DNA of 35,677 nucleotides from contig CAZRQL010000031.1 in the NCBI GenBank assembly GCA_964602415.1, forward strand, positions 1 to 35,677. Direction: 5' to 3'. Made by a program: the position numbers and the translations under genes. The number at the start of each line of letters is the position of its first letter. Position 1 is the first letter of the stretch. Of this stretch, positions 18,056 to 25,026 are shown in pieces. The stretch comes from CAZRQL01 sp964602415 (GTDB lineage Bacteria; Bacteroidota; Bacteroidia; Cytophagales; Flammeovirgaceae). The notes beneath the pieces are model-generated. The model saw only the letters and a program-made list of their open reading frames with translations, did no database searches and was not told the DNA's origin.

Positions 18056-18495
18056 TACAGCCCAATGAAGAATACTTTATGCAAGTAGCTATTGAGCAAG
18101 CCATTAAAGCATACGAAGAGGGTGAGATACCGATTGGGGCTGTGGTGGTAAGTTCAAGCAAAGTCATAGCCAAAGCCCACAACCAAATGCAAAGGCTCAA
18201 CGACCCCACCGCCCATGCAGAGATGATAGCCATCACCGCCGCTTGTGCTTCGGTGGGTTCGCGCTATTTGTCAGAGTGTACCCTGTACGTAACCTTAGAG
18301 CCTTGCCCCATGTGCGCCGCTGCCTCCCACTGGGCGCAGTTGGGTAGGCTGGTGTACGGGGGAAGCGACCCCAAAAGAGGCTATACCTTGCACCAGCCCT
18401 GTTTGTTACACCCTAAAACTCAGGTTGTTAGAGGAGTATCAAAAGCAAAATGCTTAGAGGTGCTGGAAACTTTTTTTTGGAAACTCAGAGAATAG
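18052..18495 (+). CDS. tadA: tRNA-specific adenosine deaminase (TadA type)
   Basis: This 147-aa zinc deaminase converts A34 of tRNA-Arg(ACG) to inosine, allowing wobble decoding. The zinc site is clear: HAEM (His and the catalytic Glu) preceded by NDPTA at residues about 46-54, and PCPMC near residue 84. The GAVVV strand and NDPTAHAE context favour TadA over guanine or cytidine deaminases, although some Bacteroidota relatives are annotated only as nucleoside deaminase. Its ATG overlaps the stop of the giant Kelch gene in ATGA, so it could be translated by coupling; a promoter inside the Kelch gene is an alternative. It converges on efp with 6 bases between the stops. Confidence 0.88.
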   Translation: MIQPNEEYFMQVAIEQAIKAYEEGEIPIGAVVVSSSKVIAKAHNQMQRLNDPTAHAEMIAITAACASVGSRYLSECTLYVTLEPCPMCAAASHWAQLGRLVYGGSDPKRGYTLHQPCLLHPKTQVVRGVSKAKCLEVLETFFWKLRE

Positions 18496-18501
18496 AGTCT
18501 G

Positions 18502-19065
18502 TTATTTTACGCGCTCGTAGTAAGAGCGGTCGGCGGTATTGATTCTAATAAGTTCATCCTGCTCGATAAAAAGAGGAACTTGGATGCGTGCCCCTGTCTC
18601 CAAGGTAGCCGGCTTCAAAGAGCGGGTCGCGGTATCCCCCCTGATACCCGGCTCAGTGTAAGTAACCCTCAAATCAATAAACTGAGGCAATTCTACGCCC
18701 ATAACTCTTTCTTTTTCAACAAAATACAATATAAACACCTCTTGCCCGTCTTTCATCAAATCTGCATCGGGCACCAAATTTTCGGGCACAATCATCTCCT
18801 CAAAAGTCTCCGAATCCATAAAATGGTAGCCGTAGTCGTCTTTGTAGGTAAACTGATGTGCTCGTTTTTCGATGCGGGCGGTTGTGATTTTTTCCCCTGC
18901 GTCAAAAGTATTTTCTATCACTTTGCCAGTGGACAGGCTCTTGAGCTTAGAGCGCACAAACGCAAAGCCTTTGCCGGGTTTGACATGTAAAAATTCGACA
19001 ATCGAATACACATCGCCATTGAACTCTATACAAAGTCCGGTACGAAAATCTGCCGTTGTTGCCAT
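18502..19065 (-). CDS. efp: Elongation factor P
   Basis: This 187-aa protein has the normal length and three-domain beta layout of EF-P, which rescues ribosomes stalled at polyproline. The N-terminal KOW-like domain carries HVKPGKGFAF, with the modifiable-loop Lys at residue 34 in the PGKG context. That is the Lys type, as in E. coli; the modifying enzymes are not in the window. The signature region near residues 140-160 (RGDTA … KPATLETGA … VPLFIEQ … I) is present. It is expressed leftward from its own consensus -7 box (19082-19089) and is monocistronic, converging on tadA. Confidence 0.97.
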   Translation of the reverse strand: MATTADFRTGLCIEFNGDVYSIVEFLHVKPGKGFAFVRSKLKSLSTGKVIENTFDAGEKITTARIEKRAHQFTYKDDYGYHFMDSETFEEMIVPENLVPDADLMKDGQEVFILYFVEKERVMGVELPQFIDLRVTYTEPGIRGDTATRSLKPATLETGARIQVPLFIEQDELIRINTADRSYYERVK

Positions 19066-19081
19066 TTTATATTTTTTGGCT

Positions 19082-19089
19082 CAAAAGTA
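19082..19089 (-). promoter_or_regulatory. Bacteroidota -7 promoter element for efp
   Basis: The minus strand reads TACTTTTG, an exact TAnnTTTG match, 16 bases before the efp ATG. No TTTG lies at the expected -33 distance. Confidence 0.5.
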
Positions 19090-19143
19090 AGATAAATCTA
19101 TCAAAATCACAGCGGAAATTTTAGAAATGCCCAATCCAAAGCA

Positions 19144-20115
19144 TTACTTGAAAGCCCAAACCGAAATTCGTTTGTCTGCACTGCCTGCCGCGAGGTACTT
19201 GCCATCGGGCGAAAAACTCAAAGCCAACACAGGCTTGCTGTGTTTGCTCCCAATACCCAGCAACTCAGCCCGAGAGGAATCCCAAATCCTGACTGTGCCG
19301 TCGCCTCCCCCCGAGGCCAACCAATCCCCATCAGGCGAAAACTCCAAAGCCTCCACATAGCCCTCGTGCCCGCGTATGGAGTAATCCAACTGCTCTTTGT
19401 CGGTATCCCAAAAGTGAATAAAACTGTCCCAACCCGCTGTTACTACCCTGCGAGAGCGAGATGAGTACGCAATGGCAAAAATATCTTTTTCATGCTCTTC
19501 AAAACTTCCTGCTTCACTTAAATCACTCATCTCAAAAAATTTGAAAACCCCACTTTCCAGTCCGCAAAAAAGCATCTTGTCGTCTTGAGAAAAAGCCACC
19601 GAGTTGATGGGACAATCTGCCTGCAAAACCGTCTGAGCAACAACATCACCGCGCATCAAATCCCAAACCTGCAAAATACCATCATTGCCGGCGGTAGCAA
19701 GCCAACGCTCATCACGACTCAAAGCCAACGAAAGATAAATCCCCTCCGAGACCCCTGATTCGAAAATAAGGCTCATGTCCCCAATCCGATAAATACGCGC
19801 CTTATTGCTGCCTACCAATAGATTACGGCCATCGTGCGAAAAACCCAAAAAATGAATGTACTCACCTTTTTGCCCCCAACCCACTCTTTTTTTGACGCTC
19901 TTAGAGGGGATGTCCCAGTAAATGAGCTGATTGTCCATTGTCTCAGGCTCGGCGTTGTTTTCGGCTGCCACAGAAAGCAAGGTTCGTGCGTCCAAAAAAT
20001 GAACAGCCTCCACATAGTTGCCGTGCCCCTCCAACCAAAATTGGAATACCGGTTTTTGGGCGCAAATTTGCCTCTCCAAACAAAAAAATAGCAAAATGAA
20101 AAAGAAATATTTCAT
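19144..20115 (-). CDS. Secreted seven-repeat WD40 protein
   Basis: Starting at ATG 20115, the protein has 323 aa with a signal peptide (MKYFFFILLFFCLERQICAQ, residues 1-20). This start is chosen over an upstream in-frame ATG at 20160 because the signal peptide would otherwise be buried. The rest is seven WD40-like repeats, the last two the clearest (GHEGYVEALEFSPDGDWLAS … VRIWD and HSKPVLALSFSPDGKYLAAG … ISVWAF), enough for one seven-bladed propeller. No enzyme domain or T9SS tail is present, so a periplasmic protein-binding role is the most that can be inferred. Its first 20 coding bases are antisense to those of the divergent gene at 20096, so each promoter must lie within the other gene. 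Confidence 0.85.
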   Translation of the reverse strand: MKYFFFILLFFCLERQICAQKPVFQFWLEGHGNYVEAVHFLDARTLLSVAAENNAEPETMDNQLIYWDIPSKSVKKRVGWGQKGEYIHFLGFSHDGRNLLVGSNKARIYRIGDMSLIFESGVSEGIYLSLALSRDERWLATAGNDGILQVWDLMRGDVVAQTVLQADCPINSVAFSQDDKMLFCGLESGVFKFFEMSDLSEAGSFEEHEKDIFAIAYSSRSRRVVTAGWDSFIHFWDTDKEQLDYSIRGHEGYVEALEFSPDGDWLASGGGDGTVRIWDSSRAELLGIGSKHSKPVLALSFSPDGKYLAAGSADKRISVWAFK

Positions 20116-21055
20116 CGAATTGATATTGATAAAGACAATTTTGTACTTTGCTTCATACACTTATGCACAAAATAAAGAAGATTTTGTCCAATCCACACGC
20201 GCAATTTTTTCTGCCTATCCTTACATAGCCCTCAGAGACTACAAACCGGGTATGCGATTTGTAGTTTCGCCCATCAACTGGGACAAAGAAAATCAAACTA
20301 TGAAAAATTTTTATATGGCTATCGAATACGACCCCAAAACCGGAAAACCTAATCAAAAAAGGACACTGCTTTCCCACAACCAACTCAGCGGCAAAGCCAT
20401 CAAACTCATTGACATAGTAGAAAGAAGACCAAACGAAAAAGACAAAACTTACTTCGTTTTTGAAGTGCAAGGGCTTGACTTTTTGGTCGAGTACGAGCTT
20501 GACTTCCAACTCTCCAATCCCAAGCCACCCAAACAAACCGCCATCGAATACCTATGCTACTATGATGAGATTGAAGCCCTTTCGCAAGATTTGGTAGGTC
20601 GTCAGGTTTACTTGCGCGGCAACACCATACATTACTACGACCCTCAAAGCAAACAGCGAAAGAGCACCATGTACGGCAAGCGTTTTCTAACTGCCCGCAT
20701 CGAAAAAGTGCTGCCTTGGTTCGGGGGAACCACCAAAATCGGTTACACCACCGAACAAGGCGACTACGGCGAAGCCGAAATCATCGTATCAGGCACAAAT
20801 CTGTTTGACAAACCCAAAAATGCCCATCGTTACCAATTTGAACGGCATTTCTTGATGGAAAATCCCCGCTTCAACTTCGATGAGCCGACATGGAAGAAAA
20901 TAGAAAAAGGGGAGCTCTGGGCAGGTATGACAACCTTGCATGCAAGGCTCGCCGCAGGAGAGCCTGACGAAATCTATCAAGTTGGGGATACAGAAATCTG
21001 GAAGTTTACAGACCGAAAACTTACCTTCAAAAACGGGAAATTGGCCAAATGGTAA
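20096..21055 (+). CDS. Periplasmic protein with C-terminal BamE-like segment, function unknown
   Basis: From ATG 20096 the protein has 319 aa and a signal peptide (MKKKYFIELILIKTILYFAS, cleavage after TYAQ). An upstream ATG at 20018 would put a polar stretch before it and is rejected. Residues about 30-240 are mixed alpha/beta and are not recognised. The last 45 residues (WAGMTTLHARLAAGEPDEI, then TEIWKFTDRKLTFKNGKL) resemble the GMT…V…LG.P…W.Y…F.NGKL pattern of SmpA/BamE-like domains, in which a helix precedes a two- or three-strand sheet. The stop is one base from the convergent holB stop. The gene overlaps the WD40 gene by 20 bases at the starts; the pair may be functionally linked, but nothing in the sequence proves it. 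Confidence 0.75.
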   Translation: MKKKYFIELILIKTILYFASYTYAQNKEDFVQSTRAIFSAYPYIALRDYKPGMRFVVSPINWDKENQTMKNFYMAIEYDPKTGKPNQKRTLLSHNQLSGKAIKLIDIVERRPNEKDKTYFVFEVQGLDFLVEYELDFQLSNPKPPKQTAIEYLCYYDEIEALSQDLVGRQVYLRGNTIHYYDPQSKQRKSTMYGKRFLTARIEKVLPWFGGTTKIGYTTEQGDYGEAEIIVSGTNLFDKPKNAHRYQFERHFLMENPRFNFDEPTWKKIEKGELWAGMTTLHARLAAGEPDEIYQVGDTEIWKFTDRKLTFKNGKLAKW

Positions 21056-21056
21056 A

Positions 21057-22187
21057 CTACCTATCGGCAAAAATTTTCGCTATTTCTATGGAAAGATAGC
21101 TAAACTCGATTTTTGCGTTGGCGTTGCGCAACAGATGGTAGCGGCTCGCATTGAGCAGAGAAACAATCTGCTCTATCTTGGGAACTGTGAGCACCGAGCC
21201 AAATTTTTCTACAAACTCCAACTCTTGTTGGCGCAAGTGAGTCAAGACATTGGCGTATTTGGAAAGCAAAACCTCCCTCAAAATATGAATCGAGTAGTCA
21301 ATCAATGCAATCTGGTTGGGTTTGGGTAGGGCACCAAACTCTTCGGCTGTCTCCACAATGACCCCAAAATCACGCTTGTAGGCGGTGCGCATCCAACTCT
21401 GAAAAAAAGGCATCATGCTGTCTTGGTCTGTTTCCTCCAACATCCTCAAAGCCTGAGCCATATTTCGCTGTGCCAGCATGGCCGTTTGGTGGGCAGTTTG
21501 CTCGGGGACTTGGTATTTTTGGGCAAGGATTTGCTCAATTTGGCTGTGGGTATAGGCAGGCACTTGGATTTTTTGGGTGCGCGACAAGATGGTTGTCATG
21601 ATTTGGTCTATGGCATGGCTGACCAAAAGAAAAAGTGTGTTTTTGGGAGGCTCTTCGAGGATTTTTAGAATGGCATTGGCCGCACCCGGGTGCATCAACT
21701 CGGGCAAAAAAACAATCACCGTTTTGTATTTGGCTTCAAAAGCCTTCATAGACAGGGCTTTGGTGATATTTCTGGCATCTTCTCTTGAGATGGAAGGCTG
21801 TTTGTTTTCGGCCCCGTAAGCTGCTGCCCAATCGTTGAGTCCAAAATAAGGGTTCGACAAAAAAAGTTTGCGGAACTCAGGCAAAAAATTTTGACTCACC
21901 GCATCGGTTGATTTGCTGAATTTGGCGGTGGTGGTAACGGGAAAAACAAAATGCAAGTCAGGATGTACCAATTTGGAGAGCTTGTAACAAGAGCCGCACA
22001 CCCCGCAAGCGTCTTGTGGGTTAGGGTTTTCGCAATTCAAAAAGCCAAAGTACGCCACTGCCAAAGCCAAGGAAGCCGTACCCTCACCGGAGTACAGCAG
22101 TTGGGCGTGTGCGACCGTTCCTTTGCGGGCAGAGTTGATAAACAACTCTTTAACAGACTCTGCAAAAGGTATCTGCGAAAAAAGCAT
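21057..22187 (-). CDS. holB: DNA polymerase III delta' subunit
   Basis: This 376-aa protein belongs to the clamp-loader AAA+ family. The Cys cluster CGVCGSCYKL (near residue 65, with a preceding Cys) forms the zinc module, and ISREDARNITKALSMKAFEAKYKTVIV and LMHPGAANAILKILEEPP are the typical delta'/gamma core motifs, followed by LSRTQKIQVP (sensor 1/SRC region). The P-loop position reads SGEGTASLAL, without the GKT/GKS lysine; delta' subunits commonly do not bind ATP, which fits. The start is ATG 22187; the open frame extends to a TTG at 22193 that is less likely. It is the last gene of the leftward ccmE cluster, 33 to 39 bases after the dehydrogenase gene. Confidence 0.88.
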   Translation of the reverse strand: MLFSQIPFAESVKELFINSARKGTVAHAQLLYSGEGTASLALAVAYFGFLNCENPNPQDACGVCGSCYKLSKLVHPDLHFVFPVTTTAKFSKSTDAVSQNFLPEFRKLFLSNPYFGLNDWAAAYGAENKQPSISREDARNITKALSMKAFEAKYKTVIVFLPELMHPGAANAILKILEEPPKNTLFLLVSHAIDQIMTTILSRTQKIQVPAYTHSQIEQILAQKYQVPEQTAHQTAMLAQRNMAQALRMLEETDQDSMMPFFQSWMRTAYKRDFGVIVETAEEFGALPKPNQIALIDYSIHILREVLLSKYANVLTHLRQQELEFVEKFGSVLTVPKIEQIVSLLNASRYHLLRNANAKIEFSYLSIEIAKIFADR

Positions 22188-22226
22188 GGGCAAATCTAAA
22201 CAAGATTTATGAGATTGGCTTGTCTC

Positions 22227-22934
22227 TCAACCCCAAGGATTGGTAGCCCAAACGGTAAGCTCAGGAATAAATCCTCTGTCGTCCATCTCCAGAGCCGAAA
22301 CTATGGCGTGGGCTATTTCTTGAGAACGAAGTTTGTTGGCTTCTTCGGGGCGTTCGATGCCTTCGGGGTCGCCAAAAGCCGTTTTGACTTCACTGGGGTT
22401 GATGAGCATGACCCTGATGTTGTATTTGCGAAGCTCATCTTGCCAGCATTGGGTCATGCCCCTAAGCGCAAACTTAGAGGAAGCATAGACCGTTCCCCTC
22501 GAAAAACCTTTCAAAGCCGCCGTAGAAGCAATATTGACGATATTGCCTTGGTTTTGGGTTTTGAAAATTTTTGCTGCCCGCTGCGCAACCATAGCTGCCC
22601 CAAAAACATTGGTCATATAGACTTTCAAAAAATCTTCCATCTTGACCTGGGTTAGCTCAACAAACGCTGCGCCGATGCCTGCGTTATTGACCAACACGTC
22701 AAGCCTGCCAAATTCTTTTTCTACAAAATCAAAAAGCGCATCTACGTCTTTTTCTTGGCCTGCATCGGCCACAAACGGCACAGCCCCAATCTCTTGGGCT
22801 GATTTGAGCAGCCGCTCTTCGTTGCGGGCGGTGATGATGACCTTTGCGCCTCGAGCGCACAAAAGCCGCGCTGTGGCTTTGCCAATGCCCAAGCTGCCGC
22901 CGGTTACCAATGCAATTTTATCTTTCAGTTCCAT
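22227..22934 (-). CDS. Short-chain dehydrogenase/reductase
   Basis: This 235-aa classical SDR has all the class motifs: TGGSLGIG (TGxxxGxG dinucleotide loop, residues about 11-18), NNAGIG near residue 88, the catalytic Ser in NIASTAA near 137, and YASSK (YxxxK) near 150. The region after the first strand has ARNEER, which suggests NADP(H) preference through the Arg. The C-terminus is short (EVKTAFGDPEG, then a helical end), which is common in uncharacterised reductases. The substrate is not deducible. It sits 10 bases after the stop of the unknown gene at 22945 and before holB, so it is probably part of the ccmE-led operon. Confidence 0.9.
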   Translation of the reverse strand: MELKDKIALVTGGSLGIGKATARLLCARGAKVIITARNEERLLKSAQEIGAVPFVADAGQEKDVDALFDFVEKEFGRLDVLVNNAGIGAAFVELTQVKMEDFLKVYMTNVFGAAMVAQRAAKIFKTQNQGNIVNIASTAALKGFSRGTVYASSKFALRGMTQCWQDELRKYNIRVMLINPSEVKTAFGDPEGIERPEEANKLRSQEIAHAIVSALEMDDRGFIPELTVWATNPWG

Positions 22935-22944
22935 GAGATGCGGA

Positions 22945-23679
22945 TTATTTTTTTGAATTAATTTTATCTAATGAACTTACATACCTGACCAAACTTCGCT
23001 TGGCTATGGGCATTAAAGTCTCTTCATAAGGACAAGACACGCTGACCGTAACCAAAAAAGTAGCCGGATTGGAATAAGACGAGTGCTTTTTAATCAATTC
23101 GGATTTGAGTGACTCGAAGGTTTGCAGCGGGGTTTTCTGAATTTCTTGTATAAGTTTGACTTTGATACCGCGCAAATTTTCACCGGCGGTCTCGAATATG
23201 GTGATATTATAGGCATACAGCCGGCTAACTGTTTGTTGGTATTGCGACAAGAAGAAAAATCCTTCCATTACATTGATAGACGAAACCCCAAGCGGTTCAA
23301 CTTCAATTTTCTTTTCTACTTGCTCATAGATGCCATGCCCTTGTTCTAAAAGGTCTTTCACGCGAGGCATAGCAAAAGACACAATTTTTTCGACTTCCTG
23401 CAAAAACTTGGGGTCTGTATAAACGGGTTTGTACTTGATTTTGAATTTTTTAAGTTCATCCAAAGAAATTTCTTTGGGCAATGAATGGCTCAATACTTCT
23501 TTGGCTTCGGTGTAAGATTTTAGAGTCTGGAAATGGGTTTGCAAATCTGAAGTCAAAGGATACAACTTTTTGTTTTTCAGTTCTTTTTGGGCGTATTGCT
23601 CATAGGCCAAAAAGATATAACGCTTGTACTCATAATCGAGCAACCCGCTAAAAAACCAGTCTTTATCCAGTTGTTTCAT
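22945..23679 (-). CDS. Conserved-looking protein of unknown function
   Basis: This complete 244-aa ORF has no signal peptide and no membrane segment. It begins MKQLDKDWFFSGLLDYEYKR and appears mostly helical: several Lys/Glu-rich amphipathic stretches span residues about 30-130, followed by a more hydrophobic segment (GFFFLSQYQQTVSRLYAY, near 155-175) and a beta strand TFLVTVSVSCPYEETLMP near the end. I do not recognise a known family. It lies between a LolD-type ATPase gene (45 bases upstream) and a short-chain dehydrogenase gene (10 bases downstream) on the same strand, so it is probably co-transcribed. Codon use is like its neighbours, which supports a real gene. Confidence 0.8.
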   Translation of the reverse strand: MKQLDKDWFFSGLLDYEYKRYIFLAYEQYAQKELKNKKLYPLTSDLQTHFQTLKSYTEAKEVLSHSLPKEISLDELKKFKIKYKPVYTDPKFLQEVEKIVSFAMPRVKDLLEQGHGIYEQVEKKIEVEPLGVSSINVMEGFFFLSQYQQTVSRLYAYNITIFETAGENLRGIKVKLIQEIQKTPLQTFESLKSELIKKHSSYSNPATFLVTVSVSCPYEETLMPIAKRSLVRYVSSLDKINSKK

Positions 23680-23724
23680 AACACAAATTTTTGGGTCGAA
23701 ATATTGAAAAGTTTTCTGAAAAAA

Positions 23725-24393
23725 TTAAAATCTTGTTTCATTCACAATTTCACCATCTGCCATTTCCAACTGCCTGTCTGCCATGCGAGCAAAATTGAGG
23801 TTGTGTGTTACAATAACAAAGGTTTGATTGAGTCGGTTTCGTAGTTCTACTATCAGGCGGTTGAGTTCTTCGGTATTTTTTGAGTCTAAGTTGCCGCTTG
23901 GCTCATCAGCCAACACGATGGCGGGGCTATTGACCAAAGCACGTGCAATGGCCACCCGTTGCTGCTCCCCGCCTGATAGTTGGGTAGCAAGGTGGTTGTT
24001 TCTGTGGCTAAGACCGAGTATATCAAGAAGTTCTTTTGCTTTGCTCGCGGCCTCTTTCTCCGGCTTATCGGCTATTTGGGCGGGCAGCATGACGTTTTCC
24101 AGTGCCGTAAATTCGGGCAACAGGTTGTGAAACTGAAACACAAAACCCAGCTTCAAGTTCCGTACTTTGGCCAACTCCTTAGACGAAAGGCCCTGAACCA
24201 TCTGACCGGCGATCTGCAAAGTCCCTGTGTCGGGTGTGTCGAGGGTTCCCAAAATATGCAGCAAGGTACTTTTGCCCGCACCCGATGCCCCGACTATGGA
24301 AACTATTTCTCCCGAACTAACGGACAAATCAATATTTTTCAGGACTTTAAATTCACCATAGCTTTTGGCCAACCCTTTGGCTATCAGTATCAT
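23725..24393 (-). CDS. lolD: LolD-type ABC transporter ATP-binding protein
   Basis: This 222-aa nucleotide-binding protein belongs to the LolD/MacB family. The Walker A motif is GASGAGKST (residues about 34-42), the Q-loop region is GFVFQFHNLLPEFTALENV, the signature is LSGGEQQRVAIARAL, and Walker B is IVLADEPSGNLDS; the H-loop His is in VTHNLN. LolCDE releases lipoproteins from the inner membrane; the MacB branch exports other substrates. CcmA-type heme exporters have a different signature, so the link with ccmE is not read as a heme exporter. No permease gene is next to it. Its ATG overlaps the ccmE stop by four bases (24390-24393), which implies translational coupling. Confidence 0.85.
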   Translation of the reverse strand: MILIAKGLAKSYGEFKVLKNIDLSVSSGEIVSIVGASGAGKSTLLHILGTLDTPDTGTLQIAGQMVQGLSSKELAKVRNLKLGFVFQFHNLLPEFTALENVMLPAQIADKPEKEAASKAKELLDILGLSHRNNHLATQLSGGEQQRVAIARALVNSPAIVLADEPSGNLDSKNTEELNRLIVELRNRLNQTFVIVTHNLNFARMADRQLEMADGEIVNETRF

Positions 24394-24806
24394 TGCTTGA
24401 TTTGGGTTTCTTCATATTTAGAAGGGCACTTGAGTAAAATTTCAGAGGCAATAAAAGTGCCGTCCTGTGCCACCCTGCCCTCCAACACGATTTTTTCGGA
24501 GCGCATGAAGTCTTGCATGGATGCAGGGGGATTGGCTATAACTTTGACTTGTTGCCCTTTTTCGTCTATAATGCTAAATTCCAATTTGTTGGGGTCTAAG
24601 GTGGGGTTGTAAACGACTCCTACCACTTGACCGGCATCGTCTTTGGTCAACTCTCCTACTAAATGGACTTTTGACTTGTTGCCTCCATCGGCCATCGCCA
24701 AAGCTGTTTGGTAATCAACATATTGACTTACGTTTCCGGTCGTTGAAATCACCACCGCAGCAGCCACACCCACCAAAATAACCAGAAAAAGATATTTGAG
24801 TTTCAT
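24390..24806 (-). CDS. ccmE: Cytochrome c maturation protein CcmE (Cys-type heme chaperone)
   Basis: This 138-aa membrane-anchored periplasmic heme chaperone belongs to cytochrome c maturation System I. There is one N-terminal transmembrane anchor (residues about 4-22), an OB-fold with VHLVGELTKD and VVYNPTL, and the C-terminal VLEGRVAQDGTFIASEILLK strand pair of the family. In classical CcmE the heme-attaching residue is His in HxxxY. Here the position is Cys127 in CPSKY, i.e. the CxxxY form known in archaea and some bacteria, so heme is expected to bind through Cys. The other ccm genes are absent from the window. The gene heads a five-gene leftward cluster and has the best promoter in the window just upstream. 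Confidence 0.93.
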   Translation of the reverse strand: MKLKYLFLVILVGVAAAVVISTTGNVSQYVDYQTALAMADGGNKSKVHLVGELTKDDAGQVVGVVYNPTLDPNKLEFSIIDEKGQQVKVIANPPASMQDFMRSEKIVLEGRVAQDGTFIASEILLKCPSKYEETQIKQ

Positions 24807-24825
24807 TGGTATAATAAAATTAAAG

Positions 24826-24857
24826 CAAAATTACTACATATACTGCCCTTGAGCAAA
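24826..24857 (-). promoter_or_regulatory. Bacteroidota promoter of the ccmE cluster
   Basis: On the minus strand, TTTG at 24854-24857 is followed after 20 bases by TAATTTTG at 24826-24833, matching the -33 and -7 elements of the Bacteroidota primary sigma factor. It lies 20 bases before the ccmE ATG. Confidence 0.65.
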
Positions 24858-25026
24858 TGAAGTAAATAAAAGCAACACACCGCTTAAACTTTACAAAGAA
24901 ACACCCTACACAATTACGGTATGTTATTTGAGAAGATTATTTCGTTTGCAAATCAAAAGTTAAAAAGCAAAAATTGATGCAAATGAATTTTATTTGTGAA
25001 AATATGCTCAACAAAAAACTCAGAAG

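Noticed and set aside
23725..24393. ABC ATPase as CcmA heme exporter because it follows ccmE
   Set aside because: Its signature (LSGGEQQRVAIARAL) and ADEPSGNLD Walker B are of the LolD/MacB type, and no ccmB is adjacent.
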